64,000 nt of DNA from CAIZWU01 sp942492905 (lineage in GTDB: Bacteria; Verrucomicrobiota; Verrucomicrobiia; Verrucomicrobiales; V1-33): positions 4,154,001 through 4,218,000 of the forward strand of contig OW818657.1 in NCBI GenBank assembly GCA_942492905.1. Reading direction: 5' to 3'. The notes beneath the pieces are model-generated. The model saw nothing but the letters and a program-made list of their open reading frames with translations, was not told where the DNA came from and searched no databases. Within the stretch, counting starts at the first letter, position 1. Every line of letters begins with the position of its first letter. The translations under genes were made by a program, and so were the position numbers. Positions 7,151 through 17,800 of this stretch are shown piece by piece.

Positions 7151-10100
7151 ATGAACATCAGTCACTTTTTCATCACACGTCCCATTTTCGCGGGCGTTCT
7201 GTCCATCCTCATCACCGTCATCGGTGCCATCTCGCTGCGGTCCCTGCCTGTCAGCGAATACCCGGAGATTGTCCCTCCCACCGTAGTGGTGCTGGCGAAC
7301 TACCCCGGAGCCAGTCCCGACGTCATCGCCTCCACTGTTTCCTCCCCGCTGGAGGAAGCGATCAACGGCGTGGAGAACAGTCTCTATATGTCCTCGCAGG
7401 GCACGGCGGATGGCGTGATGAGCCTGACCGTTACCTTCAAACTGGGCACAGATCTCGACAAAGCCCAGGTCCAGGTGCAGAACCGGGTCAATCAGGCCCT
7501 GCCCCGTCTGCCGGAGGAGGTCCGGCGCATCGGGGTGAGTGTTCTCAAATCATCGCCCGACCTCACCATGGTGGTGCACCTGATTTCACCGGGGAAGAAG
7601 TATGATGAAATCTTTGTCCGCAACTATGCCACCCTCCAGGTGAAGGACGTTTTGGCCCGCCTGCCGGGTGTCGGCCAAGTCCAGCTCTTCGGCTCCGGCG
7701 ACTACTCCATGCGCGTCTGGCTCGACCCTCAAAAGGCCGCGGCCCGCAACATAACCGCCACCGATGTGGTCGCCGCCCTCCAGGAACAAAATGCGCAGGT
7801 AGCGGCGGGCTCCGTGGGCGCCCCCCCGCTGGACACGCCGGCCGACCTCACCCTCACGATCAATGCCAGGGGCCGTCTGGTCACCGAGGATGATTTCAAA
7901 AAAGTCGTGATCAAAATCGGCGAACAGGGCAATCCGGTTTACCTCCGGGACATCGCCCGCATCCAGCTCGGGGCCAGCGATTACGCGCTGCGTTCGCTGC
8001 TGAACAACGAACCCGCCGTCGCCATCCCCATCTTCCAACTGCCGGGTTCCAATGCGCTCGCCCTGTCTCAAAGCGTGCGCGGAGCCATGGATGATCTCGC
8101 GAAATCCTTCCCTCCCGGACTGGAATACAAGATCGCCTACGACCCTACGGTTTTCGTCGCCAAATCCATCGACGCCGTCATCATAACGCTGCTGGAAGCC
8201 ATCGTTCTGGTGGTGCTGGTGGTCATCATCTTCCTGCAAACGTGGCGCGCCTCCATTATCCCGCTGGTGGCCGTGCCGGTCTCCCTGATCGGCACCTTCG
8301 GCGTGATGCACGCGCTCGGCTTCTCCATCAATAACCTTTCCCTGTTCGGCCTCGTGCTGGCGATCGGAATCGTGGTGGATGATGCCATTGTGGTGGTGGA
8401 AAACGTGGAACGGAACATTGCCCTGGGCATGAAACCGCACGCCGCCACGGAGCAGGCGATGAAGGAAGTGACCGGGCCGATCATTGCCACGGCCCTGGTG
8501 CTTTGCGCGGTTTTCGTCCCCACCGCTTTCATCAGCGGCCTGACCGGTCAGTTCTACAAACAATTCGCCATCACCATCGCCATCTCGACGGTGATCTCGG
8601 CTTTTAATTCCCTGACTTTATCCCCCGCTCTCAGCGCCATCCTGCTCCAGCCCCATGGAGCGAAGAAAGATCTGGTGTCGCGGGCGCTGGATGGGCTGCT
8701 GGGCTGGTTCTTCAAACTGTTCAACCGTTTCTTCAATGCGGCCGCCAACCTCTATGGCTGGGCCGTCGGGCGCCTCCTGCGCATCTCCTTTGTCGTCATC
8801 ATCGGCTATCTCGGACTGGTCTGGCTCACCGGCATCGTATTCACCAAGGTGCCCACCGGATTCATTCCCCAACAGGACAAACAATACCTCATTGCCTTCG
8901 GACAGCTCCAGGACGGAGCTTCCATTGATCGCACCACCAAGGTCATCAAGCGCATGGGTGAAATCGCCAAGGAAACGCCGGGCGTGGTGGACTCCGTCGC
9001 CTTCCCGGGACTTTCCATCAATGGCTTCACCACCAGCGCCAACTCCGGGATCGCCTTCATCGCCCTTGATGATTTCGAGAATCGCAAAGGACCCGGCACC
9101 AGTGGGACGGAAATCGCCGCCGCGATCCAGCAACGTCTGTTCGCCGAAATTCCCGACGCCCTGGTGCTGGTGATTCCGCCACCTCCCGTCAACGGACTGG
9201 GCACCGGCGGCGGCTTCCGCCTGCAAATCCAGGACCGCAACAACCTTGGTTATGCCGAACTCTACCGCGTGACCCAGGAAGTCCTTGGCAAAGCCCGCGC
9301 CCAACCCAAGATCTTCAGCCAGCCCTACTCCACCTTCCAGGTCAATGTGCCCCAGCTCTTCGCCGATGTGGACAAGATCAAAGCCAAGGCCCAGGGCGTC
9401 AATCTGCAGGAGCTCTACGCCACCCTCCAGATTTATCTCGGCTCGCTTTATGTAAACGACTTCAACCGCTTCGGGCGCACATACAAAGTCGTGGTCCAGG
9501 CGGACGAGGAGTTCCGCCGCAACAAGGATGACATCAGCAAACTGAAGGTCCGCAATGCCGCCGGGCAGATGATTCCCATCACGTCGCTGGTGGAAATCAA
9601 GGACTCCTACGGGCCTGACCGCGTCTCTCACTACAACAGCTTTACCACCGCCGAGATCAACAGTGGTCCGGCGCCAGGGGTAAGCTCAGGCCAGGCCGAG
9701 GAAGCCATGACGCAGATCCTCAAGGAAACCCTGCCACGGGGCATGACGTTTGAATGGACCGAATTGAAATATCAGCAGATTCTCGCGGGGAACACCGCCA
9801 TCTACATCTATCCGCTCTGCCTGCTGCTGGTCTTTCTCGTCCTCGCCGCCCAATACGAAAGCCTGCGCCTGCCGATGGCCATCATTTTGATCGTTCCCAC
9901 CTGCCTTCTCAGTGCCATGCTGGGAGTGATGCTCAAGGGAGGCGATAACAACATCTTCACCCAGATCGGACTGATCGTGCTGGTGGGTCTGGCGTGTAAA
10001 AACGCGATTCTGATTGTGGAATTCGCCCGCGAGAAACAGCTGCACGGCATGAGCGCCGCCGAGGCCGCCCTCGAAGCCTGCCGCCTGCGCCTGCGCCCGA

Positions 10101-10321
10101 TTCTGATGACCTCCATCGCCTTCATCGCGGGCGTCTATCCGCTGGTGGTCAGCACCGGAGCTGGCTCGGAAATGCGTCAGGCCATGGGCACCGCAGTCTT
10201 CGCCGGCATGATCGGCGTTACCATCTTCGGCCTCTTCCTCACCCCCGTGTTCTACTTCCTGCTGATGAAATGGGGCGACGACCGGCGCAAACCGGCTGCT
10301 GCTCCCGTGCCTCCGCACTGA
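7151..10321 (+). CDS. RND multidrug efflux permease (HAE1 family) 1
   Basis: Inner-membrane proton/drug antiporter of the AcrB type, 1056 residues, the normal length. N-terminal ISHFFITRPIFAGVLSILI forms TM1. The proton-relay acids are present as Asp410-Asp411 in GIVVDDAIVVVENVER (TM4), and Lys950 in CKNAILIVEFA corresponds to the essential TM10 lysine of AcrB. Two large periplasmic loops carry the porter and docking domains. With the lipoprotein adaptor just upstream it would export hydrophobic compounds from the periplasm and inner membrane. The outer-membrane channel is not encoded in this run of genes. A second complete pair follows directly, presumably a duplication or an independently acquired pump with a different substrate range. 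Confidence 0.96.
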   Translation: MNISHFFITRPIFAGVLSILITVIGAISLRSLPVSEYPEIVPPTVVVLANYPGASPDVIASTVSSPLEEAINGVENSLYMSSQGTADGVMSLTVTFKLGTDLDKAQVQVQNRVNQALPRLPEEVRRIGVSVLKSSPDLTMVVHLISPGKKYDEIFVRNYATLQVKDVLARLPGVGQVQLFGSGDYSMRVWLDPQKAAARNITATDVVAALQEQNAQVAAGSVGAPPLDTPADLTLTINARGRLVTEDDFKKVVIKIGEQGNPVYLRDIARIQLGASDYALRSLLNNEPAVAIPIFQLPGSNALALSQSVRGAMDDLAKSFPPGLEYKIAYDPTVFVAKSIDAVIITLLEAIVLVVLVVIIFLQTWRASIIPLVAVPVSLIGTFGVMHALGFSINNLSLFGLVLAIGIVVDDAIVVVENVERNIALGMKPHAATEQAMKEVTGPIIATALVLCAVFVPTAFISGLTGQFYKQFAITIAISTVISAFNSLTLSPALSAILLQPHGAKKDLVSRALDGLLGWFFKLFNRFFNAAANLYGWAVGRLLRISFVVIIGYLGLVWLTGIVFTKVPTGFIPQQDKQYLIAFGQLQDGASIDRTTKVIKRMGEIAKETPGVVDSVAFPGLSINGFTTSANSGIAFIALDDFENRKGPGTSGTEIAAAIQQRLFAEIPDALVLVIPPPPVNGLGTGGGFRLQIQDRNNLGYAELYRVTQEVLGKARAQPKIFSQPYSTFQVNVPQLFADVDKIKAKAQGVNLQELYATLQIYLGSLYVNDFNRFGRTYKVVVQADEEFRRNKDDISKLKVRNAAGQMIPITSLVEIKDSYGPDRVSHYNSFTTAEINSGPAPGVSSGQAEEAMTQILKETLPRGMTFEWTELKYQQILAGNTAIYIYPLCLLLVFLVLAAQYESLRLPMAIILIVPTCLLSAMLGVMLKGGDNNIFTQIGLIVLVGLACKNAILIVEFAREKQLHGMSAAEAALEACRLRLRPILMTSIAFIAGVYPLVVSTGAGSEMRQAMGTAVFAGMIGVTIFGLFLTPVFYFLLMKWGDDRRKPAAAPVPPH

Positions 10322-10331
10322 ACGATAACCA

Positions 10332-10372
10332 GCCACGGATGAACCGGAGGCCATGCTTCCATCATCCGTGGC
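10332..10372. repeat. Strong hairpin between permease 1 and adaptor 2
   Basis: Perfect 11-bp inverted repeat GCCACGGATGA (10332-10342) / TCATCCGTGGC (10362-10372) with a 19-base loop, in the 86-base gap between the two pump gene pairs. It is not followed by a T-run. It may attenuate read-through or stabilise mRNA, or be a dispersed palindromic repeat. Confidence 0.6.
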
Positions 10373-10407
10373 GCTTTACAAAATTGGCCCATTCAAAAAA
10401 TCCCCCC

Positions 10408-11562
10408 ATGCGCCTGACCCTGCTCCTTCCCGCCCTCACGCTGGCCTGCGCCGCCTGCCGGCCTGCGGCTCCCACCACCGCGCCGCCCCCCCCGGTTCCC
10501 ACCGTCACCGTGGCCAAAGGCATCGCCCGCTCCGTCACCGAATATGACGATTTCGTGGGCCGACTGGAATCACCCCAGACCGTCGAAATCCGCGCCCGGG
10601 TATCCGGTTATCTCGACACCGTCCACTTCCGGGAAGGCAGCGAGGTCAAGCAGGGAGATCTGCTGTTCACCATCGATCCCCGGCCCTATCAAGCCACCGT
10701 GGACCGGTTCCAGGCCGACCTCGACCGGGCCAAAATCCGCGCCGAACTCGCCCGCAGCGAAGCCTCCCGCGCCGAAAAACTGCTCGCCTCCCGGGCCATC
10801 GCCTCCGAGGAAGTCGAGACCCGTGTCAAGGCCCTCACGGAAGCCGAAGCCGCCATCCGCTCCGCCGAGGCCGGACTGAACACCTCCAAACTCGACCTCG
10901 AATTCACTGCCGTCCATGCCCCGATCGCCGGCCGCATCGGCCAGGCCCTCGTCACCCCGGGCAATCTCGTCGGCGGGGGCACCAGTGCGGCCACCCTGCT
11001 GACCACCCTGGTTTCCCTTGATCCCATTTATTGCTATGTGGAAGTGGATGAACGGTCGTCGCTGAAATACCGGACCTTGGCCCGCGAAGGCAAGCGGACC
11101 AGTGCCCTGTTCCATGAGATCCCCGCGCGCATGGGCCTCACCAACGAAGCCGGCTTCCCTCACGAGGGGAAAATCGACTTCGTGGACAACGTCATCAAAC
11201 CGGACACCGGCACGATCCGCGCCCGCGGGGTGTTTCCGAATTCCGACCGTCTGATGGCGCCGGGTTTCTTCGCCCGCCTGCGTATCCCCGGCAGTGGCAC
11301 CTATGAAGCGGTCCTGATCCGCGACAGCGCCCTCGGCAGCGACCAGGGACGGCCCTATGTGCTGGTGGTTGGCCCTGACAATAAAGTGCAATACCGCAGT
11401 GTCACCACCGGCCCGCTGGAGGATGGCCTGCGCATCATCAGCGAAGGTTTGAAGGCCGACGAACGCATCGTCATCACCGGCCTCCTCGCCGCCCGGCCCG
11501 GAGCGGTGGTGAATCCTGTCGAAAGCGAAATGCAGACCAGGGAAACCCCTCCGGCCAAATGA
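10408..11562 (+). CDS. RND efflux pump periplasmic adaptor 2
   Basis: Second HlyD/AcrA-type adaptor, about 384 residues from the ATG at 10408. That start puts a lipoprotein-like signal peptide with cysteines at 14 and 17 at the N-terminus; upstream in-frame codons lie inside a hairpin and are not credible. Lipoyl halves are IRARVSGYLDTVHF and HAPIAGRIGQALV, with a helical hairpin between them (KLLASRAIASEEVETRV). It shares the overall architecture of the first adaptor but is clearly diverged from it. The stop overlaps the start of permease 2 by ATGA, so translation of the pair is coupled. Expected to sit in the periplasm anchored by lipid. Confidence 0.93.
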   Translation: MRLTLLLPALTLACAACRPAAPTTAPPPPVPTVTVAKGIARSVTEYDDFVGRLESPQTVEIRARVSGYLDTVHFREGSEVKQGDLLFTIDPRPYQATVDRFQADLDRAKIRAELARSEASRAEKLLASRAIASEEVETRVKALTEAEAAIRSAEAGLNTSKLDLEFTAVHAPIAGRIGQALVTPGNLVGGGTSAATLLTTLVSLDPIYCYVEVDERSSLKYRTLAREGKRTSALFHEIPARMGLTNEAGFPHEGKIDFVDNVIKPDTGTIRARGVFPNSDRLMAPGFFARLRIPGSGTYEAVLIRDSALGSDQGRPYVLVVGPDNKVQYRSVTTGPLEDGLRIISEGLKADERIVITGLLAARPGAVVNPVESEMQTRETPPAK

Positions 11563-14500
11563 ATCTGCCCCGCTTTTTTGTGGACCGCCCGATCTTTGCG
11601 GCGGTGCTCAGTATTGTCATCACCATTGTCGGCGGCCTCGCCTACCTTGGCCTGCCGGTCGCCCAGTATCCGGAAGTCATCCCTCCCACGGTGGTGGTCA
11701 GCGCCACCTACCCAGGAGCCAATGCCCAGACCCTGGCGGATACCGTGGCTTCGCCGCTCGAGCAGGAAATCAATGGCGTGGAAAACATGCTCTACCTGTC
11801 CTCGTCCTCCACCGGCGATGGACGGATCAGCATTACCGTCACCTTCAAACTCGGCACCAATCTCGACCAGGCGCAGGTCCTCGTGCAGAACCGCGTCAAT
11901 GCCGCCCTGCCCCGCCTGCCGGAAGAGGTGCGCCGCCTGGGGGTCTCCGCCCTCAAACGCTCGCCCGACCTCACCATGGCCGTGCAGTTCTTTTCCCCGG
12001 ACGATTCCCGCGACACCATCTACCTCGCCAACTACGTCTCGCTCCAGGTGGTCAACCGCATCGCCCGGCTCCCCGGGGTGGCGGAAGCCGGCCTGCTGGG
12101 CGGTCTGGATTTCACGATGAGGATCTGGATGGATCCCCAGAAGATCGCCGCCCGCCGCCTCACCGCAGGCGATGTCGTCCGCGCCATCAAGGAGCAGAAC
12201 GTCCAGGTCGCGGCCGGCCAACTCGGCCTGCCCCCGGTGCCGGCCGGCACGGAATTCCAATACACCCTGACCGCCCAAGGCCGCCTTCTGACACCCGAGG
12301 ACTTCGGCGACATTGTCGTCCGCACCGGCGACCAGGGCGACGTGATCCGGGTGCGCGACGTGGCCCGGATCGAAATTGGCAGCAAGGACTACTCGCTCAA
12401 AAGCTACATGGATGGCAAAAACGCAGTCTCCCTGCGCGTCTTCCAGCTGCCCGGCTCCAACGCTCTGACCACGTCCGATGCGGTCTATGCCGAGATGGAA
12501 AAGATTGCTCAGCTTTTCCCGCCGGGCGTTGATTACCGCGTCAATTATGATCCGACCCAATTCGTCAGGGAATCCCTGAAATCGGTCATGATCACCCTCG
12601 TCGAAGCGATCCTGCTGGTGGTGCTCGTCGTGGTGATCTTCCTGCAGAATTGGCGGGCCTGCATCATTCCCCTGCTCGCGGTGCCCGTCTCCCTGATCGG
12701 CACCCTCGCGGTGATGAAGCTCTTCGGATTCTCCCTCAATAACCTTTCCCTGTTCGGCCTCGTGCTCGCCATCGGAATTGTGGTGGATGACGCCATCGTG
12801 GTGGTCGAAAACGTGGAACGGTATCTGGCCAAAGGCCACTCCCCGCGGGACGCCACCCTGAAGGCGATGAAGGAAGTGACCGGCCCCATCATTGCGGTGG
12901 CTTTGGTGCTTTGCGCCGTGTTTGTGCCCACCGCGTTCCTGTCAGGAATCACCGGCCAGTTTTACCGGCAGTTCGCCCTCACCATCGCGGTCTCCACCCT
13001 CATCTCCGCCTTCAATTCGCTGACCCTCAGCCCGGCTCTCTCGGCCCTGCTGCTGCGGGGTCACCACGGGGAACGGAAACCGGATCTGCTGACCCGGATG
13101 ATCAATGGAGTGCTGGGATGGTTCTTCCGCCTCTTCAACCAAGGCTTCGATCGCCTCTCTGAAGTCTACGCCGGCCTGGTGCGCCGCCTCGTGCGTTTCA
13201 GCACCCTCGCCCTGGTCGTCTACGGCGGCCTGCTGATCCTGACCGGATTCACCTTCCGGGCGGTGCCGGTTGGTTTCCTCCCGCAACAGGATACCGGCTA
13301 TTTCCTTGTGGTGGTGCAACTGCCGGACGGTGCTTCCCTGGAGCGCACCGACGCCGTGATCCGGCGCATGGATCAGATGGCCCGGGAGACGCCCGGCATC
13401 GCCCACACCTTTGCCATCACCGGTTACTCTTCGGTGCTCCAGGCCAACCAGTCGAACCTCGGCGCGGCCTTCATGATTCCTGACACGTTTGACAAACGGA
13501 AGGATCCCTCCCTCACGGCCAATGCCCTGATGGCCACTCTGCGGAAAAAATTCTCCGTTATCCAGGAAGCCCGCATCCTCGTGATCCCGCCGCCCCCGCT
13601 GCGCGGTCTCGGCAATGCCGGCGGATTCAAACTCCAGGTGCAGGATCTCAACAATGCCGGTCTCGCCTCCCTGGAGGCCGCCACCAAACAGTTCACCGAT
13701 GCCCTCACCCGCGAACCCGGCCTCAGTTCCATCCTCACCGGCTTCAAGTCCAACGTGCCGCAGTTCTTCATCGACATCGACCGCCAGCAGGCCAAAAACA
13801 TGGGCGTCTCCCTCGCCGATATCAATGAAACCCTGCAGATCTATCTCGGTTCGGTTTACGTGAACGATTTCAATCTCTTCGGCCGCACCTATCAGGTCAC
13901 CGCCATGGCCGAACCGGAATTCCGGGTCTCCCCGGATGACGTCGGCCGTCTGCAGACCCGAAACGACAAAGGGCAGATGGTTCCCCTCGGAGCCATCGTC
14001 AAAGTCAAAAAAACCGGCGGAGTGGACCGGGTGCAGCGCTACAATCTCTACACGGCCTCCGACATTTCCGGGAACATCTCCCCCGACCTGAGTTCCGGCG
14101 ACATGATCGCCAAAGTCGAGCGCATTGCCAAAGAGGTGCTGCCGGAAGGGTATGCCTTCGAATGGACGGACCTCACCTATCAACAGATTCTCTCCGGCAA
14201 CACGCTTATCTACATCTTCCCCCTCTGTGTCCTGTTTGTCTTCCTCGTCCTCGCGGCTCAATATGAAAGCTGGAGTCTGCCCCTGGCCGTGATCCTGATC
14301 GTGCCAATGTGTCTGCTCAGCGCCATCTTCGGCGTCTGGTGGATGCGTCAGGACAACAATCTTTTCACCCAGATCGGCCTCGTCGTTCTCGTCGGTCTGG
14401 CGGCCAAAAACGCGATCCTGATTGTCGAGTTTGCCAAACAGCAGCAGGACGAAGGCAAGGACCGGTTCGCCGCTGCGGTGGAAGCCTGCCGCCTGCGGCT

Positions 14501-14747
14501 GCGTCCGATTCTGATGACCAGTTTTGCGTTCATCCTTGGCGTGCTCCCGCTGGTGCTGGCCACCGGCCCCGGGGCCGAAATGCGGCGGGCGCTTGGGACC
14601 GCAGTCTTCTCCGGCATGATCGGTGTCACCTTCTTCGGCCTGCTCTTCACTCCGGTCTTTTACGTCGTGATCCGCCGCCGGAAGGCCAAAGCGGCCGAAA
14701 GCCATCCTATTCCGGCGGGGCCAGATACGATCCAGCAGGAACCCTGA
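11559..14747 (+). CDS. RND multidrug efflux permease (HAE1 family) 2
   Basis: AcrB-type permease of 1062 residues. The key residues mirror permease 1: Asp410-Asp411 in GIVVDDAIVVVENVER and Lys950 in AAKNAILIVEFA. TM1 is in LPRFFVDRPIFAAVLSIVI. The gene starts inside the adaptor stop codon (ATGA overlap), which indicates stoichiometric production with adaptor 2. The two permeases have the same length to within six residues and the same layout, so a tandem duplication followed by divergence is likely. The periplasmic porter loops differ most, which is where substrate choice resides. No TolC-like gene follows; the next gene is an unrelated exported protein after a hairpin. Confidence 0.96.
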   Translation: MNLPRFFVDRPIFAAVLSIVITIVGGLAYLGLPVAQYPEVIPPTVVVSATYPGANAQTLADTVASPLEQEINGVENMLYLSSSSTGDGRISITVTFKLGTNLDQAQVLVQNRVNAALPRLPEEVRRLGVSALKRSPDLTMAVQFFSPDDSRDTIYLANYVSLQVVNRIARLPGVAEAGLLGGLDFTMRIWMDPQKIAARRLTAGDVVRAIKEQNVQVAAGQLGLPPVPAGTEFQYTLTAQGRLLTPEDFGDIVVRTGDQGDVIRVRDVARIEIGSKDYSLKSYMDGKNAVSLRVFQLPGSNALTTSDAVYAEMEKIAQLFPPGVDYRVNYDPTQFVRESLKSVMITLVEAILLVVLVVVIFLQNWRACIIPLLAVPVSLIGTLAVMKLFGFSLNNLSLFGLVLAIGIVVDDAIVVVENVERYLAKGHSPRDATLKAMKEVTGPIIAVALVLCAVFVPTAFLSGITGQFYRQFALTIAVSTLISAFNSLTLSPALSALLLRGHHGERKPDLLTRMINGVLGWFFRLFNQGFDRLSEVYAGLVRRLVRFSTLALVVYGGLLILTGFTFRAVPVGFLPQQDTGYFLVVVQLPDGASLERTDAVIRRMDQMARETPGIAHTFAITGYSSVLQANQSNLGAAFMIPDTFDKRKDPSLTANALMATLRKKFSVIQEARILVIPPPPLRGLGNAGGFKLQVQDLNNAGLASLEAATKQFTDALTREPGLSSILTGFKSNVPQFFIDIDRQQAKNMGVSLADINETLQIYLGSVYVNDFNLFGRTYQVTAMAEPEFRVSPDDVGRLQTRNDKGQMVPLGAIVKVKKTGGVDRVQRYNLYTASDISGNISPDLSSGDMIAKVERIAKEVLPEGYAFEWTDLTYQQILSGNTLIYIFPLCVLFVFLVLAAQYESWSLPLAVILIVPMCLLSAIFGVWWMRQDNNLFTQIGLVVLVGLAAKNAILIVEFAKQQQDEGKDRFAAAVEACRLRLRPILMTSFAFILGVLPLVLATGPGAEMRRALGTAVFSGMIGVTFFGLLFTPVFYVVIRRRKAKAAESHPIPAGPDTIQQEP

Positions 14748-14773
14748 TTTCTGCAGTCCAATCCTGCACCTGG

Positions 14774-14799
14774 AGCGGGAACGCGGCGCCGTTCCTGCT
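14774..14799. terminator. Hairpin downstream of the RND gene run
   Basis: Stem AGCGGGAACG (14774-14783) / CGTTCCTGCT (14790-14799) with one G-T pair and a 6-base loop, 26 bases after the stop of permease 2. GC-rich and well placed to end the efflux transcript, but without a T-run. Confidence 0.4.
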
Positions 14800-14899
14800 C
14801 TCCCGGATTGGTGACTTGACCCGCAGGAGCCGTTTCCGGTATCCTTCGGGTAAATCCTGGTCTCCCGCACGTCCTTGCGGAGGCCCCCTGCCCCTATCC

Positions 14900-17800
14900 A
14901 TGAAATCCCCCACTCTCCGCAGCGTGGTGCTCTGCCTGCTGGCAGCCGCGCTGTCGCCCGCCGCCCCGGTCACGATTATCGAAGCCGGTTTCGAGACCCA
15001 AACCCCGGAACTGACCGCCGGCCAATTCACCGCAACCCTGACCCCGTGGCAGGAAACCGGCGGACCGGGAGCGGCGGCCGGGTTCCTTGAATTCATCACC
15101 GGCTTTGCCGCCGAGGGCACGGACCACCTCGGCATGGAGACCGGGCACGATGTCTGGCAGGACGTGGGCGCCGGCGTCAATTACACCGCCAATACCGTCT
15201 ACACCTTCACCGTCAGCCTGGGCAACCGCCCCGGGCAAACCGCCAGCGGCAATGCCTCCACCTGGCTCCTCAGCACCAGCACCGGCCCGGTCTACGCCAC
15301 CGGCTCGGCTGATGCCTCGGTGCTCGCGGCCCCCGGCACCTTCGCCGATGCCCCTCCTGCGGTGCTGGATACGATCGAGGAACCCGGAGCGGTCGGCAAA
15401 CCGATCCGCCTGTTACTGCGGGCCCGGGGCAATGGGCGTTCCCATTTTGACAACCTCCGGCTTGATGCCTCCATCTCCACTCAGAACGGCCGTCCGGTGG
15501 GCAACTCCACCGCGGCCACCGCTATCACTTCCACCGGGGCCACGGTGGGAGGAACGGTCAGCAGCGTGGGCAGTGCGGCACCCACCATAACCATTCATTA
15601 CGGCACCGCCGATGCCGGCAGCAATCCAGCGGATTGGCCCCTCACCAAAGTGCTCCCGGGGACCTTCACCGGCGCCTTCAGCACCACCCTCACGGACCTC
15701 GCCAACAACACGCGTTATTATTACCGTGTCCGATTCACCAATGCGAGCGGCAGCACCTGGGGCCTGAGCACGCGGTTTTTTGACACCACGACCCCGCCCA
15801 CGGTTATCAATCTGCCGGCCACCAATTTCACGCCGATTTCCGCCACGGCGGGCGCCCGCGTCACCAGCTTCAGCGGCATCGCTCCTGCGGTCACCATCTA
15901 TTACGGGACCAGCGATGGGGGCACCACCATCGCCAACTGGAGCCAGTCCACCGCCCTCGGCCAGGTCTCCGCCTCTGCTTCCGGCACTTTGTCAGGATTG
16001 CAGGCCGGCACCCCTTATTACTTCCGGGCGCTCGCCACCAATGCGGCCGGATCTGCGTGGGCTCCCTCGTCGCTCACCTTCTCCACGCCCACGGTCAGCC
16101 CGCCCGGCATCGTCAACCGCGCCGCCAGCAGTATCACCCTGACCAGTGCGGTGCTGAATGCCGATGTCACCACCACCGGCAATGCCGTGCCGTCCATCAC
16201 CTTCTATTACGGCACCACGGACGGCGGCAACGTGCCCGGGGCCTGGTCGAACACCATCTCCGCAGGCAACGGGGCCGGCAAAGTCAGCGCGGCCATCAGC
16301 GGTCTCACCACCGGCCTCACCTATTACTTCCGGTCCGCTGCCACCAATAGCGCCGGCACCACCTGGTCGCCCGCCACCACCACTTTCCACACCGACCTCA
16401 TCACCACGCCCCGGGTGCGCACCCTGCCCGCCACCCATGTGCGCAGCACCATGGCTACCCTGTCAGGGGAAGTCACCGCTTCCGGCAACGAGGTGCCGTC
16501 AGTCATCCTCTACTGGGGCCTCACCGATGGCGGCACCACTCCCGCAGCGTGGTCCAATACGGTGCCGCTCGGGACTTCCAGCAGCACCTTCTCCCGTGTC
16601 CTGACCGGCCTGACTCCCGGCAACATCTACTACTTCCGTGCCTTCGCCTCCAACAGTGCCGGCGGCACCTGGGCGGCCAGCACGGAGATTTTCGCGGCCC
16701 TCGTGACCGAAGCTCCGGCTCCTATCGTGATCAATGAAGTCCACTACGACCCGCTCGATCCCACCAGATTTCAGGAATTCATCGAACTTCACAATCCCGG
16801 CACCACCGCCGTCAATCTGGCGGGCTGGAGCATCGCCTCGGCGGTTGAATACACGTTCGGTAACATCTCGATCCCCGCCGGAGGTTATTTCTGTGTGGTG
16901 CAGGATCCTGCCAAATTCGCCACCACTTGGCCCGCCGCAGCCACCAACTCCGCCGGGCCATGGACCGGCAAGCTGGCCAATTCCGGGGAAACCATCGAAC
17001 TGCGGAATGCCAGCGGCAGCCTCGTAACCGCGGTGGATTACGGCGAGGGTTTCCCCTGGCCCAGCGCCTCCCGCGGGGCGGGTCCTTCCATGGAGTTGCT
17101 CCATCCCTCCCTGGACCCCGGACTCGGCGGCTCCTGGCGGCGGGCTCCCACCGTCCCTACCCCCGGAGCAGTGAATGCCGCCAAGCTGGCCACCTACTCC
17201 GCCGCTCCTCCGGCCATCCGCCAAGTGAATCAAACCCCGCAGCAACCCACCTCCAACACCGCTGTTCCGGTTACAGCCACGGTCACTGATCCCGACGGCG
17301 TGAGCAGTGTCATGCTGCGCTATCAGATCGTCGTTCCCGGCGCTTACATCCGGAAAGCGGACCCCGCCTTCACCGCCGCCGCGAGCTGGATCGACCTGCC
17401 CATGCTGGACAACGGCACCGCCGGGGATGCGGTGGCGGGGGATTCCATCTTCACGGCCCTCATTCCCGCCAGTGTGCAGGTGCACCGCCGCCTCATCCGC
17501 TATCAGATCACCGTCACGGATAGCCTGACCAATTCCATCCGGGTGCCCTACGCCGATGACGAGCAACCCAACTTTGCCTACTTCGTTTACGATGCCATCC
17601 CGGCCTGGAGCGGAGCCATGCGGCCGACTGCCTTTGGCGGGTTCGCCGCCACCCCGGTGCAGGATTATCCGCAATCCCTCCTGCAATCCATGGAACCCTG
17701 GCACCTCATTGCCAACGAAACCGATGTCATCAATTGCCAATACACCAGCCTGGCCGTCTTCCAGGGGTGCCTTGTCCACCGGGGCAAGGTTTACGACCAC

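Noticed and set aside
12942..14870. Minus-strand open frame over RND permease 2
   Set aside because: Shadow frame; composition (His, Glu, Gly, Asp) is the mirror of membrane-protein codons.
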